Shown piece by piece: positions 16,179-25,091 of a DNA stretch of 64,000 nucleotides. Both the position numbers and the translations under genes were made by a program. Under the pieces are notes generated by a model. That model was not told where the DNA came from, did no database searches, and saw only the letters and a program-made list of their open reading frames with translations. Where the stretch lies: contig JAFKKG010000027.1 of NCBI GenBank assembly GCA_017305715.1, positions 1-64,000 on the forward strand, written 5' to 3'. Every line of letters begins with the position of its first letter. Within the stretch, counting starts at the first letter, position 1. This stretch comes from Hyphomicrobiales bacterium. Lineage in GTDB: Bacteria; Pseudomonadota; Alphaproteobacteria; Rhizobiales; Xanthobacteraceae.

Positions 16179-17173
16179 TTGGAGTAGCTTTGCAGGCGCG
16201 AGAGGAGATCCGGGCCGATCTGGGCCTCGAATTGTTTCCACACCGGCCTGGTTGCCTCGATCCAGGCGGAACGTTCCTCCGGCGTCTGCACGTGAACATT
16301 GACGCCAGCCGCCTTCATGCCCTCGATCGCCTTGTCGGATTCGTTCTGGGCGCGAGCGCGGTGGCGGATGGCAACTTCCTTGGCGGTATCCTCGATGATC
16401 GTGCGCAGGTCGGCGGGCACGCTCGCCCACCATTTGGCATTCACCATCCAGGGATAGAACGCAACGTAGTAGGTCGCATAGGTGACGTGCTTGATGCTCT
16501 CGTTCCACTTGTAGATCAGAAAATTATCGGTCGGAACGTTGAGGCCGTCGATAACGCCCTGCTGAATCGCGGGCGATAGCTCGACGAAGTTCAGGGACAC
16601 CGGCGTCGCGCCCAGGCTTTGCAGCATGGCGAGATTGACGCGGCCAAGTCCGCGCATCTTGAGGCCAGCCATGTCGCGCGGGTTGCGCAGGGCCGTATTC
16701 TTGGTGCCCGGCACGAGATAGTCGAACGGCAGCACGGTGATCAGCTTGGCGCCCTTGCCTTCCACCTCGCTATAGGCTTCCTGGAAGAAGCCGCCGTCGA
16801 TCGCCTTGTAGAATGACGCCGTGGTCGGGAAGGCGTAAGGCAGCTCCGACACTGCCAGCCGAGGCGAGAGCGAGCTCCAATAAGCGGAGATCAACGTGGT
16901 CATTTCGGCGTCGCCGCGTAGCAGCGCCTGCAGCAGGTCGAGTCCCTTGTAGAGACTCCCCGACGGGAACAGCTTGACCTCGACGCGCCCCTTGGTGCGC
17001 TCCTCGACCAGTTTCTTGAAGTCCTGGTTCGCGATGCCGGGCGTGATGTCGAGCGAGTACTCGATCGGAAAACGGATGGTGACCTCGGCGGCGCCGACCG
17101 GCGCCGGGGCGGACAGCAGCGTCGTCAGCACGGCGCAGGCCGCCGCGGATGCGGCGACAATATTTTTAAGCAT
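16175..17173 (-). CDS. dctP: TRAP substrate-binding protein DctP (copy 1)
   Basis: The 332-residue periplasmic protein starts with a signal peptide (MLKNIVAASAAACAVLTTLL ending ...GAA). The DctP family signature is clear: VEVKLFPSGSLYKG near the N-terminus, the conserved LRNPRDMAGLKMRGLGR region with the substrate-carboxylate-binding Arg, and ELSPAIQQGVIDG. Its stop codon overlaps the dctQ start. The neighbouring gene upstream encodes a close paralogue with the same ending (RxxSYSK). The start at 17173 is set by the signal peptide; the frame is open to 17299 over the intergenic gap. Confidence 0.95.
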   Translation of the reverse strand: MLKNIVAASAAACAVLTTLLSAPAPVGAAEVTIRFPIEYSLDITPGIANQDFKKLVEERTKGRVEVKLFPSGSLYKGLDLLQALLRGDAEMTTLISAYWSSLSPRLAVSELPYAFPTTASFYKAIDGGFFQEAYSEVEGKGAKLITVLPFDYLVPGTKNTALRNPRDMAGLKMRGLGRVNLAMLQSLGATPVSLNFVELSPAIQQGVIDGLNVPTDNFLIYKWNESIKHVTYATYYVAFYPWMVNAKWWASVPADLRTIIEDTAKEVAIRHRARAQNESDKAIEGMKAAGVNVHVQTPEERSAWIEATRPVWKQFEAQIGPDLLSRLQSYSK

Positions 17174-17232
17174 GACAGACTCCCATTTGATGCAGGTTTC
17201 ACAGCCGGCGGACGAGCCGCCGCGGCAAGGTG

Positions 17233-18210
17233 TTATTTGCTGTAGCTGCGGACGCGGGCGATCAGCTCCTTGCCGACCTGTGGTTCGAACTGTTGCCACA
17301 CCGGCAGGGTGGCTTCGATCCAGATCTTGCTCTCTTCCGGGGTCTGCACATGCGTATCGACGCCCGCCGCTTTCAGTCCGGCCAGCGCCCGCTCGGTTTC
17401 CGCCTCCGAACGCGCCCGATGGAGCCGCGCCACTTCGATGGCCGTGTCATGGATGATCTTGCGAAGGTCGGGCGCCAGCCCGTTCCACCACTTGGCGTTC
17501 ACCATCCACGGGTAGTAGCCGATATAGGCCGGAGCATAGGTGACGTGTTTCACTGACTCGTGCCACTTATAGGCCAGCATGATGTCGATGGGCGCGTTGA
17601 GACCGTCGATCACGCCCTGCTGCAGCGCTGGCGACAATTCGACGAGGTTGAGCGACACCGCCGAAGCGCCCAAGGTTTGCAACATTGCCGAGTTGGTGCG
17701 GCCGAGCCCGCGCATCTTGAGGCCCATCATGTCGCGCGGGTTGCGCAGGGCCTTGGTGCGGGTACCGAACCCGAAATGATCGTAGGGCATGATCGTGATC
17801 ACCTTGGCGCCCTTGGCCTCGACCTCGTCGTAGAGACTGTCGATGAAGGGAGCATCATCGATCGCGCGGTAGAACGCGGCTCGTTCCGGGAAGGCATAGG
17901 GCAGTTCGAACACCGCCACCTTGGGCGACAGCGCGGTCCAGTAGGCCGAGGTCAGCGTCGACATCTCGGCGTCGCCGCGCAGGATCGCCTGCACCAGGTC
18001 GAGCCCCTTATAGAGGCTGCCCGACGGGAATAATTTGACCTCGACGCGGCCCTTGGTCCGCTCCTCGATCAGCTTTTTGAAGTCCTGATTGGAAAGCCCG
18101 GGCGCGATATCGATGGCGTATTCGACCGGAAAACGGACGGTTACCTCCGCCGCGCTGGCCGGCACCATGCCGATCCCGAGCGCAATGGCGCCGCCCAACA
18201 GCCTCCACAT
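17233..18210 (-). CDS. TRAP substrate-binding protein DctP (copy 2)
   Basis: A second periplasmic TRAP receptor, 325 residues, with a short signal peptide (MWRLLGGAIALGIGMVPASAA) and GGGAGG before its ATG. It aligns with copy 1 throughout, sharing RTKGRVEVKLFPSGSLYKG, NPRDMxGLKMRGLGR, YPWMVNAKWW and the C-terminal SYSK; by eye well over half the residues are identical. It is the first gene of the operon, 59 bp ahead of copy 1. Two receptors for one DctQM pair would widen or tune substrate range. Differences concentrate in the central part around residues 125-150. Confidence 0.94.
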   Translation of the reverse strand: MWRLLGGAIALGIGMVPASAAEVTVRFPVEYAIDIAPGLSNQDFKKLIEERTKGRVEVKLFPSGSLYKGLDLVQAILRGDAEMSTLTSAYWTALSPKVAVFELPYAFPERAAFYRAIDDAPFIDSLYDEVEAKGAKVITIMPYDHFGFGTRTKALRNPRDMMGLKMRGLGRTNSAMLQTLGASAVSLNLVELSPALQQGVIDGLNAPIDIMLAYKWHESVKHVTYAPAYIGYYPWMVNAKWWNGLAPDLRKIIHDTAIEVARLHRARSEAETERALAGLKAAGVDTHVQTPEESKIWIEATLPVWQQFEPQVGKELIARVRSYSK

Positions 18211-18327
18211 GCAACCTCCCCCGCCGCAATTTCTGATTTGATTGCTATCTGACTCATATCAATATAAATTTCGTAGATCGTCAAGATTGTCGAAACTTCT
18301 ATCGTCCCTCGAAAATGCATTACACCC

Positions 18328-19014
18328 ATGTTCGACTCGGCAAAGCCCCCAAACTCGGACCAAAGCCGCGGCGCCGAGGCTTGGCAGATCCTGCGTGAAG
18401 CGATCTTCACCGGACGTTTTCAGCCCGGCGCGCCGCTGCGTTTTCACGAAATACAGGCGCTATGCGCGATGAGTGTCTCGCCGGTCCGCGAAGCATTGGC
18501 CCGGCTGGTGGCCGAAGGCCTGGTCGAAACCGAGCATAACCGCGGCTACCGCGTCGCCCCGCTCTCGCGACGCGACCTCGAGGACCTGGTCCGCACCCGC
18601 ATCAAGCTCGAGGGCTGGGCGATCGAACGCGCCATCGCGCTCGGCGACGAATTGTGGGAAGCGCGGATCATCTCCAGCCTGCACGTGCTGACCCGGCTGC
18701 CGCGCCGGCGCGCGAGCGAGCCGCAGCTGATGGACGAGGAATGGGAGCGGCGCCACAAGGATTTTCATGAAGCCTTGAGAGCGGCCTGTGACTCCCCGAC
18801 CCTGCTGCAGATTTGCCGCGCGTTGAGCGATCGCGCCGATCGCTACCGCCACATCTCGCTGGCGATCGAGACCGGGCCGCGGGATGTCGATGCCGAGCAT
18901 GAAGCGATTGCAAAAGCAGCGTTAGCTCGCGACGCCACAGCGGCGCAGCGCGCCCTCGCCACACATTTCGAAAAGACCGTGCAGTACATATCGTTGCGAC
19001 TTGGCGCCGACTGA
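18328..19014 (+). CDS. GntR family regulator with FCD domain
   Basis: The 228-residue protein has an N-terminal winged helix (AWQILREAIFTGRFQPGAPL, then SVSPVREALARLVAEGLVE with the recognition helix) and a C-terminal all-helical FCD ligand domain from about residue 85. FCD regulators (FadR type) bind small organic acids, often through a metal held by Asp/His residues. It is divergent from the TRAP operon with a 117-bp gap, so it most likely represses dctP2-dctP-dctQ-dctM-amidohydrolase and responds to the transported compound. No operator could be assigned with confidence. Confidence 0.93.
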   Translation: MFDSAKPPNSDQSRGAEAWQILREAIFTGRFQPGAPLRFHEIQALCAMSVSPVREALARLVAEGLVETEHNRGYRVAPLSRRDLEDLVRTRIKLEGWAIERAIALGDELWEARIISSLHVLTRLPRRRASEPQLMDEEWERRHKDFHEALRAACDSPTLLQICRALSDRADRYRHISLAIETGPRDVDAEHEAIAKAALARDATAAQRALATHFEKTVQYISLRLGAD

Positions 19015-19148
19015 GGCTTTCAACTCTCAGAGCCTGATGCAGGTGCCGATCCGGCGAACTCCAACGCCCACGTCAGAATGCCCGGGTACCATTTACCGCC
19101 CCCCTTTCAGGCGATCCTGCCGCACGGTCGGGTCCGTCATCCCATGGG

Positions 19149-20051
19149 CTACATGAATCCCGGGTTGCGCGGCAGATACTGGGCCCAATTGCCGAACTCT
19201 CGCGACGACATCAGCAACATCGGAAACTTGATCCGCATCCCGTGCTTCATCGCGGTCTTCAGGGCCGCCTCGCCGGCGCCGGGCAAGAACGCCGATATCC
19301 GTGACGCGCCGCTCTCGGCCGCCAGATGCAGTGCCGTTGTCAAGGCGGCAGCGGCAGCGTGGGGCTCGATGACGGCGAGCGGTCCGACATGTCCGCCGGC
19401 GTCGATATAGGCGTAGCCGGCCCAATCGTTTCCGTCGTAGAGATTGAATCCGCGCACCCCGCCATTGTTGATCAGGTAGCGGTGATGCTTTTCGCGCGAG
19501 ACGCCGAGCACTCGCCTGTCCGCTTCCGCGAGGCGTCGCAGGGTTCCGGCGTCTTCCTCGAGCGGCGTGACGTCATATCGCGATCCGTTCCAACTCCCGG
19601 TCAACTGCTCCCGCGATGCACTGACACTGTAGATCGGAAATCTCGGAAACATTCCTTGCCGGATGTAGAGCCCTTGCGAGACCGTGTTGAAGCTGAATGT
19701 GATGAGTACCCGGTTGGAAGCGCCCGATTTCTCGGCATGATCGAGTGTTCGTGCGATCAGTTCGTTGCCGATGCCCCGCCCCTGGTGATCGGGCGACACG
19801 AACAGCTGAGCCAGAAACCACATGTCGTCACAAACCCAGCTCCAGGCGAAGCCGAGGATTCGCTCGTCTTCCTCCGCCACCCACAGACCGTCCGCATCGT
19901 CCTTCAGGGAAAACTGTTGAAACAAGGTGGGCGAGCGGGCGGCCATTGGTCCGAAGCCATGCCGCTCGGTGAGATTGTTGATGCTGGAGACGACGAGGCT
20001 GTCTGCAAATTCCAGATCCCGTGCAAGAGCTGGACGGTAGATCACTGACAT
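19149..20051 (-). CDS. GNAT family N-acetyltransferase (tandem GNAT fold)
   Basis: The 300-residue product has a GNAT domain in its first half: LFVSPDHQGRGIGNELIART is the acetyl-CoA pyrophosphate loop (motif A, Q-x-x-G-x-G). The second half (from about residue 170) repeats a weaker GNAT-like pattern, including GYAYIDAGGHVGPLAV, so this is probably a two-domain GNAT. The substrate is unknown. It is a single gene convergent with the GntR regulator and 30 bp downstream of the oxidoreductase on the same strand, so the two may be co-transcribed. Confidence 0.85.
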   Translation of the reverse strand: MSVIYRPALARDLEFADSLVVSSINNLTERHGFGPMAARSPTLFQQFSLKDDADGLWVAEEDERILGFAWSWVCDDMWFLAQLFVSPDHQGRGIGNELIARTLDHAEKSGASNRVLITFSFNTVSQGLYIRQGMFPRFPIYSVSASREQLTGSWNGSRYDVTPLEEDAGTLRRLAEADRRVLGVSREKHHRYLINNGGVRGFNLYDGNDWAGYAYIDAGGHVGPLAVIEPHAAAAALTTALHLAAESGASRISAFLPGAGEAALKTAMKHGMRIKFPMLLMSSREFGNWAQYLPRNPGFM

Positions 20052-20081
20052 CGCCGACTCCCTGGTTGACGTCTCGCTACT

Positions 20082-21275
20082 TCAAAATCTCGCCCCGGGA
20101 TCGAGCCCGAGGGCCAGCCGGCCGGCGATGACGTAGTTGTTCGGACTCATCGCGACATGCTTGGCCGCGGCACGCACATCCCGAACGGCCCGCTCCAGCG
20201 CGCAGGTCTCGAAGATGGCGGCTGCGCCCGCGCCGGCGGCAAGCATGTCGGTGACGGACATCGCCGTCTCCGCCGCATGGGCGTTGGCCAATCGAATATC
20301 GGCGCGTGCCTCCACCAGCCGTTGGCCGCCCGCGTCGGTAGCGGCCATCAATTCCGTCATCGCATCGATCAGGAAGGCGCGGGCAGCGCGCACCATCGCT
20401 CTCGTCCGCCCCACCGTCGCCTGCACCGTCTCGCGATCGCGAAGCATGGCTTGGGTCCCGGCGCCGCCTTTCCGGCTTGCCAGTTCCACGAACGAGCCGA
20501 TGGCGCCGGAGGCGATGCCGAGCGGCACCCCGCAGATGCTCCACGCGAACACCGATGATGGCGGCATGCGATAGAGCAGTCCGGGCTGCGTCGGTTGCAG
20601 CCCGAGAAAGCGATGGGCATGAGCGGCCGGCACGAAAACGTCCCGTGCCTCGAAATCGCAACTGCCGGTGCCGCGCAGTCCGGACACATGCCAGTTGTCG
20701 AGGATGGTCACGTCTGCCCGATCGAGATAGCAGCACAGCAGGGGCGAACCCGGATCTTCGGGCCGGACGCTGGCCAGCGCCATGAACCGCGTCGCATGAT
20801 GCGCGCCGCTGCCAAATGGCCATCGCCCGTTGACACGGTAGCCGCCATCGACGGGGGTCGCCGTGCCGACCGCACCGGTCGCGCTGGCGACGAAGGCATG
20901 CCGGTCGGCGAACCAGCCGCGTGCGACGGCCTCGCCGAGATAGCCGCCAAGCCGGCTCATGCCGCCGCCATTGCCGACAAGCCAGCCAACCGAGCCGTCG
21001 AGCGCCGAGGCGGCCTCGACTATTCTCATGAAGTCGAACGGAGAAAGCTCGGGGCCACCGAGGGCTTCGGGCAACCACAGGCGGAACAGGCCAGCATCGG
21101 CGAGCGCCGCGAAAATGGCCTCCGGCAATCGGCGGCCGCGATCGAGGTCGTCGCGTTGCGCGGCGATCAGCGGGCCGAGCGCCCGAACCGCCTCCAGCAT
21201 CCGGCTCACCCGGTCCGGCTCACGGGCCATCATGGACGGTACGGCTCGAGTCATCAGATCAGATTGCGCCGTCAC
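20082..21275 (-). CDS. acyl-CoA dehydrogenase-fold flavoprotein (HsaA/DszC-like)
   Basis: The 397-residue protein has the acyl-CoA dehydrogenase three-domain layout: N-terminal helical domain (LPEAIFAALADAGLFRLWLP, then the EALGG-type loop), middle beta domain (DNWHVSGLRGTGSCDFEARD with the conserved G-(L/M)-R-G-T-G-S) and C-terminal helical domain. This GLRGTGSxD form is typical of flavin-dependent monooxygenases and related enzymes rather than true fatty acyl dehydrogenases. The GTG start at 21275 follows GGAGG. The substrate is unknown; the winged-helix/TPR regulator is divergent from it and could control it. Confidence 0.8.
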   Translation of the reverse strand: MTAQSDLMTRAVPSMMAREPDRVSRMLEAVRALGPLIAAQRDDLDRGRRLPEAIFAALADAGLFRLWLPEALGGPELSPFDFMRIVEAASALDGSVGWLVGNGGGMSRLGGYLGEAVARGWFADRHAFVASATGAVGTATPVDGGYRVNGRWPFGSGAHHATRFMALASVRPEDPGSPLLCCYLDRADVTILDNWHVSGLRGTGSCDFEARDVFVPAAHAHRFLGLQPTQPGLLYRMPPSSVFAWSICGVPLGIASGAIGSFVELASRKGGAGTQAMLRDRETVQATVGRTRAMVRAARAFLIDAMTELMAATDAGGQRLVEARADIRLANAHAAETAMSVTDMLAAGAGAAAIFETCALERAVRDVRAAAKHVAMSPNNYVIAGRLALGLDPGARF

Positions 21276-21420
21276 GATCGGCCTCCATCGTCCAGAAATC
21301 GCGCATCGGGTTGTCCTCGACGTCTTTCAGCACGGTGGCAGCATGATCGCCTGCTCGCCAAAGGTCCTGAATCTGTTCCGAAAAAGTTGCAAATTCCGCC
21401 GAATATGTCGTTTCTAGCGC

Positions 21421-22986
21421 ATGGCGACGATCCACGAATTCGGCCCCTACCGGCTCGACGCGGACGCCGAGATGCTGTTTCGGGGGTCCCAACCGGTCAC
21501 GCTCGGACGACGCGCGGTGAAGCTGCTTCGGCTGCTGGTCGAGCAGGCCGGAACGCCGGTGTCCAAGGACGCCTTGATGGAGGCCGCCTGGCCGGAGCGT
21601 GCGATCGAGGAGAGCAACCTGACGGTGCAGATATCCGCCTTGCGACGGATATTGGCCGAGAGCGACGGGAGCACGACCTGGATCGAGACGTTGCCGCGCC
21701 GTGGCTACCGCTATATCGGACCGCCGGTCGCGACCGCATCCGGCACCGAACTGTCCGCGTCGCCGGTGCCGGCCGTGTCCGACAAGCCCTCGCTCGCGGT
21801 GCTTCCGTTGTTGAATCTCAGCGACGATCCCGCCCAGGATTATTTTTCCGACGGGATCACGGGAGACATCATCGCCGAATTGTCGCGCTTCCGCTCGCTG
21901 CTCGTCGTCGCGCGCCATTCCAGCTTCGCCTACAAGGGAATGGCGACCGAGATCAAACGGGTCGGCCGGGAACTCGGCGTCCGCTACGTGGCCGAAGGCA
22001 GCGTGCGCAAGATCGGCAACCGGGTGCGGGTGACCGTCCAGCTTCTCGATGCGGCGAGCGGCTATCATCTCTGGGCCGAGCGCTATGAGCGCGAACTCGG
22101 CGACATCTTCGCCCTGCAGGACGAGATCGTCCGGGCGATCGTGGCGGCCCTGCCCGGCCGGCTCGAGGACGCCGGCCGCGAGATTGCGCGAGGCAAGCCG
22201 ACCTCGAGCATTACCGCCTATGACCTGGTGCTACTGGGGAATGAGCAGTGGCGGCAGTTGACCGTGAAGGGGATGGCGGAAGCCAGGGCGTATTTCCGCA
22301 AGGCCGTCGCGCTCGACCCGCAATATGCCCGCGCCCACGTCAACATCGCCTGGACCATCGTCTGCGACGTGTTTCTCGAATCGCCCGCCACCGCCTCCCT
22401 GGAGGAAGCGCTTCGCGAGGCGGAGATTGCGCTCGACATCGACGACAGCGACGCCTGGTCCCACGGCGTCTTCGCGCAACTGCTCTTCCTTCGGCACGAG
22501 GACGACAAGGCCGAAATCCATTTCAGCCGGGCGCTCGCCCTCAATCCGAATGACGCCGACGTCGCGGCCGTATTCGCCAACATTCTGGTCTATTGGGGGC
22601 GTTGGCGCGAGGCGCTTGCATGGATCGGCGTAGCCAAGCGGCTCAATCCTTTTCCGCCCAACCTGTACCACTGGTATCATGCGCTCGCCCTCTATTCGGG
22701 GCGCGCGTACGAACAGGCGGTCAAGGCCCTGATGGAAGCGCGGGCCCTCGACAGGTGGTCGCACGGACTGCTTGCGGCCTGTCATGCGCAGATGGGGCAA
22801 TTTGGCGAAGCGCGATCCGAGGCGGCCGCTTTTGTCCGCGAGAGGTGTCGCGAACTCATTGCAAATGGCCAAGCCGCGCCCGCGAGCACCCTCGACCTCG
22901 CCCGGGCCCGCGCCGAAAGGTACCGCGATCCCGCCGACCGCGAGCACTTGCTCGACGGGTTACGCAAGGCGGGCTTGACAGACTAG
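21421..22986 (+). CDS. winged-helix / TPR transcriptional regulator
   Basis: The 521-residue protein starts with an OmpR/CadC-type winged helix (residues 5-105; GRRAVKLLRLLVEQAGTPVS, then SNLTVQISALRRIL and the wing TLPRRGYRYIG). Residues about 125-240 form a FlgO/TolB-N-like domain (SLAVLPLLNLSDDPAQDYFS, then YVAEGSVRKIGNRVRVTVQL), followed by TPR-type helical repeats to the end. No membrane helix separates the parts, unlike CadC. Such proteins are common in rhizobia, sometimes fused to adenylate cyclase, which is absent here. It is divergent from the flavoprotein gene and may regulate it. Confidence 0.85.
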   Translation: MATIHEFGPYRLDADAEMLFRGSQPVTLGRRAVKLLRLLVEQAGTPVSKDALMEAAWPERAIEESNLTVQISALRRILAESDGSTTWIETLPRRGYRYIGPPVATASGTELSASPVPAVSDKPSLAVLPLLNLSDDPAQDYFSDGITGDIIAELSRFRSLLVVARHSSFAYKGMATEIKRVGRELGVRYVAEGSVRKIGNRVRVTVQLLDAASGYHLWAERYERELGDIFALQDEIVRAIVAALPGRLEDAGREIARGKPTSSITAYDLVLLGNEQWRQLTVKGMAEARAYFRKAVALDPQYARAHVNIAWTIVCDVFLESPATASLEEALREAEIALDIDDSDAWSHGVFAQLLFLRHEDDKAEIHFSRALALNPNDADVAAVFANILVYWGRWREALAWIGVAKRLNPFPPNLYHWYHALALYSGRAYEQAVKALMEARALDRWSHGLLAACHAQMGQFGEARSEAAAFVRERCRELIANGQAAPASTLDLARARAERYRDPADREHLLDGLRKAGLTD

Positions 22987-23083
22987 AGCCCCGTTCCGAT
23001 GCAATCCGAACGGGCTCTAGATTCTTGATCTGACGCGTTTTCTTGACGCGAACCGGTATCCACTTCGCTCGAAAACGCTCTGG
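22984..23083. repeat. Bradyrhizobium intergenic repeat with terminator-like hairpin
   Basis: Directly after the regulator stop lies AGAGCCCCGTTCCGAT / ATCCGAACGGGCTCT, an imperfect hairpin that may end transcription. It is followed by the sequence GACGCGTTTTCTTGACGCGA, ACCGGTATCCACTTCGC and TCGAAAACGCTCT. I know this second part as a frequent repeat in Bradyrhizobium and relatives. It sits between the convergent regulator and terC-like genes. Confidence 0.6.
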
Positions 23084-23096
23084 CTGCGCCGCCTGA

Positions 23097-23933
23097 TCAC
23101 GCCGCCTTGGCGGCGTGCTCGGCGTGCTTCTGCTGCGCGCGTTTGCGCCAGATCGATCCTGCCACCAGCACGACGATGATGCCGATGATTCCGCACACGA
23201 TCTCGGCGCCATGACCGCCATTGGCGAAGTGCAGGCCGATCGGGCCGAACAATTTGTCGAGCTGGACGCCGAGCGGGCCGTCGGACAGCGAGCGCAGCGC
23301 CGGCGCCACCGCAGGATCGGTCGCCATCACCTCGCCGGCAACCCAGCCCAGCAGGCCCGCACCGGCCCACACCAGGATCGGAAGCTTGGTGAGCAACGCC
23401 ATGATGAGGGCCGCGCCGGCAACGATCAGGGGAACGCTGATGGCAAGGCCGAGCACCAGCAGCGGAACACTGCCATTGGCGGCGGCGGCCACCGCGATCA
23501 CATTGTCGAGGCTCATCACGATATCGGCGATCGCCACGACCTGCACGGCGCCCCACAGATGCGACGCCGCATCCATGCCCTCTTCGTCCTCCGGTTCCGG
23601 CACCAACAGCTTGGCTGCGATCACGAGCAGCGCCACGCCGCCGACCAGCTTGAGGTACGGCAACGCCATCAGGGTGGCGACGATGCCGGTGAAGATGATG
23701 CGCAGGAACACGGCGACGCCGGCGCCGAGGATCATGCCCCACAACCGCTGGCGCGGCGGCAGATTGCGGCATGCCATCGCGATGACGAGCGCATTGTCGC
23801 CCGACAGCAGGATGTTGATCCACATGATCTTGCCGAGGGCTACCCAAAACGCGGGTTGCTGCATCTCAGCCTGGAACTGACCGAAGAATGTCGAGATCGT
23901 CGCCGGATCGAAAATTTGCAGCACCCAGTTCAC
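23097..23933 (-). CDS. TerC family integral membrane protein
   Basis: The 278-residue protein has about seven hydrophobic segments and the TerC family motifs: KIMWINILLSGDNALVIAMA in the first helices and DIVMSLDNVIAVAAAANG, the two inverted D-N motifs expected to line a metal path. Members export or balance manganese and other metals; the tellurite-resistance name is historical. A hydrophilic insert (PEPEDEEGMDAASH) and a His/Lys-rich tail (KHAEHAAKAA) are visible. The start is the GTG at 23933 after a GGGGGG run. It may be co-transcribed with the upstream ndk gene (57 bp away). Confidence 0.9.
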   Translation of the reverse strand: MNWVLQIFDPATISTFFGQFQAEMQQPAFWVALGKIMWINILLSGDNALVIAMACRNLPPRQRLWGMILGAGVAVFLRIIFTGIVATLMALPYLKLVGGVALLVIAAKLLVPEPEDEEGMDAASHLWGAVQVVAIADIVMSLDNVIAVAAAANGSVPLLVLGLAISVPLIVAGAALIMALLTKLPILVWAGAGLLGWVAGEVMATDPAVAPALRSLSDGPLGVQLDKLFGPIGLHFANGGHGAEIVCGIIGIIVVLVAGSIWRKRAQQKHAEHAAKAA

Positions 23934-23990
23934 AGCATTTCCCCCCGGCCCGTGGCCGCCCCCGACGGCGTTCGCGCCGCTCGTCGTTCG

Positions 23991-24413
23991 TTAGCCGACG
24001 ATTTCGTTGCCTGAAAAGAACTGCGCGATTTCGATCGCCGCCGTCTCCGGCGCGTCCGAACCGTGCACCGAATTCTCGCCGATCGACTTCGCATGGACCT
24101 TGCGGATGGTGCCCTCGGCCGCCTTCGACGGATCGGTCGCGCCCATCACGTCGCGGTATTTCAGCACGGCGCCCTCGCCCTCCAGCACCTGGACCACTAC
24201 CGGGCCCGAGGTCATGAAGTCGACCAGTTCGCCGAAGAACGGACGCGCCTTGTGGACGGCATAGAAGGTTTCGGCCTGATCGCGGGTCATGCGGATGCGC
24301 TTCTGGGCGACGATCCGCAGGCCGGCCTTCTCGATCAGCGCGTTGACGGCGCCGGTCAGATTGCGCTCGGTCGCGTCGGGCTTGATGATCGAGAATGTGC
24401 GTTCCGTCGCCAT
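23991..24413 (-). CDS. ndk: nucleoside diphosphate kinase
   Basis: The 140-residue enzyme transfers phosphate from ATP to nucleoside diphosphates through a phospho-histidine. The family signature is intact: [16 protein letters not shown] at the N-terminus, [20 protein letters not shown] with the active-site His in NSVHGSD, and the C-terminal [15 protein letters not shown] 24413 begins [12 protein letters not shown]; upstream in-frame codons lack similarity. Length equals the family standard. Confidence 0.98.
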   Translation of the reverse strand: MATERTFSIIKPDATERNLTGAVNALIEKAGLRIVAQKRIRMTRDQAETFYAVHKARPFFGELVDFMTSGPVVVQVLEGEGAVLKYRDVMGATDPSKAAEGTIRKVHAKSIGENSVHGSDAPETAAIEIAQFFSGNEIVG

Positions 24414-24773
24414 GATTTCGTCCTTGCCAAATACTGATTGAGAGTTTGGGGGCTTATATCGGCGCTGTCCTGCGACGGCAAGCGACCCAATGCCGCGCAA
24501 TCGCGCGTTTTTGAGGGGTTTTATCGGTCCGAAGGCGGCGTCGATCCGGGATCACGTGGCGGGCGGGCTTTGCTCGGAACATGCGCCGATCCCCCGGATG
24601 ACAGGAATTTCACGAACGTGAACCCTGTCTGCAACCGCCGTCGCGGCTGCGTTCAGCTTCGCAGGATTAGGCTTCCAGCAATCGGACGTCCTGCGGCGCA
24701 TTCGCCATCCGGGACGCCTCGGGAGGTGATCCACAGGCGCGGCGACCCGCGCCGAAACCACGAGGAGACGATC
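24414..24773. other. 360-bp gap between ndk and the GHW-rich protein gene
   Basis: This divergent intergenic region should hold promoters for both flanking genes. I could not assign -35/-10 pairs with confidence. The one clear structure is the nested inverted repeat at 24600-24629, listed separately. Open frames crossing the gap look non-coding. Confidence 0.5.
24600..24629. promoter_or_regulatory. nested inverted repeat upstream of the GHW-rich gene
   Basis: Outer arms GACAGG (24600-24605) and CCTGTC (24624-24629) enclose inner arms TTCACG (24609-24614) and CGTGAA (24617-24622) around AA. The whole can fold as an imperfect hairpin or act as an operator. It lies about 145 bp ahead of the 24774 start. 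No T-tract follows, so a terminator is unlikely. Confidence 0.4.
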
Positions 24774-25028
24774 ATGTTTCGCAAACTTTCGCTTGTTGCT
24801 GTTGCCGCGGCCGCGCTGGGCGTGGCGGCGCTGGCACCGACTTCCGCTTCGGCCTGGGGCGGTGGTTGGCACGGTGGGGGCTGGCACCATGGCTGGGGCT
24901 GGGGTGGCCCGCGCGTCATCGTCGGGGGCCCCGCCTACTACGCCGGCGGCTATGGCGGCTGCTATGTGCGCCGCCTGGTCGGAACCCCCTGGGGGCCGCG
25001 CTGGCGCCTGGTGAACCGCTGCTACTGA
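24774..25028 (+). CDS. small Gly/His/Trp-rich secreted protein
   Basis: An 84-residue product with a clear signal peptide (MFRKLSLVAVAAAALGVAAL, cleavage after SASA) and a mature part of alternating Gly, Trp and His (GGGWHGGGWHHGWGWGGP) followed by a Tyr/Gly region and two Cys (GGCYVRR, NRCY). GAGGAG sits at 24762-24767 ahead of the ATG, and a strong terminator follows. Similar small secreted proteins are common in Bradyrhizobium; their function is unknown, though the His/Trp run could bind metal. The two Cys might form one disulfide. Confidence 0.8.
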   Translation: MFRKLSLVAVAAAALGVAALAPTSASAWGGGWHGGGWHHGWGWGGPRVIVGGPAYYAGGYGGCYVRRLVGTPWGPRWRLVNRCY

Positions 25029-25062
25029 GCTGATTTTGTACCCAGACTTCCCCCACGACTGC

Positions 25063-25091
25063 GCCCCGGCCATTGTGCCGGGGCTTTTTTT
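25063..25091 (+). terminator. rho-independent terminator
   Basis: GCCCCGGC (25063-25070), loop CATTGT, GCCGGGGC (25077-25084), then seven T residues. It is a perfect 8-bp stem with U-tract, 34 bp after the stop of the GHW-rich protein gene. Confidence 0.92.

Noticed and set aside
16175-17173. One of the two dctP copies being a pseudogene
   Set aside because: Both frames are intact with signal peptides and conserved motifs.
18226-18285. Possible GntR operator (TTGAT ... ATCAA) between the regulator and TRAP operon
   Set aside because: Arms of only 5 bp with a 15-bp spacer; not above chance.
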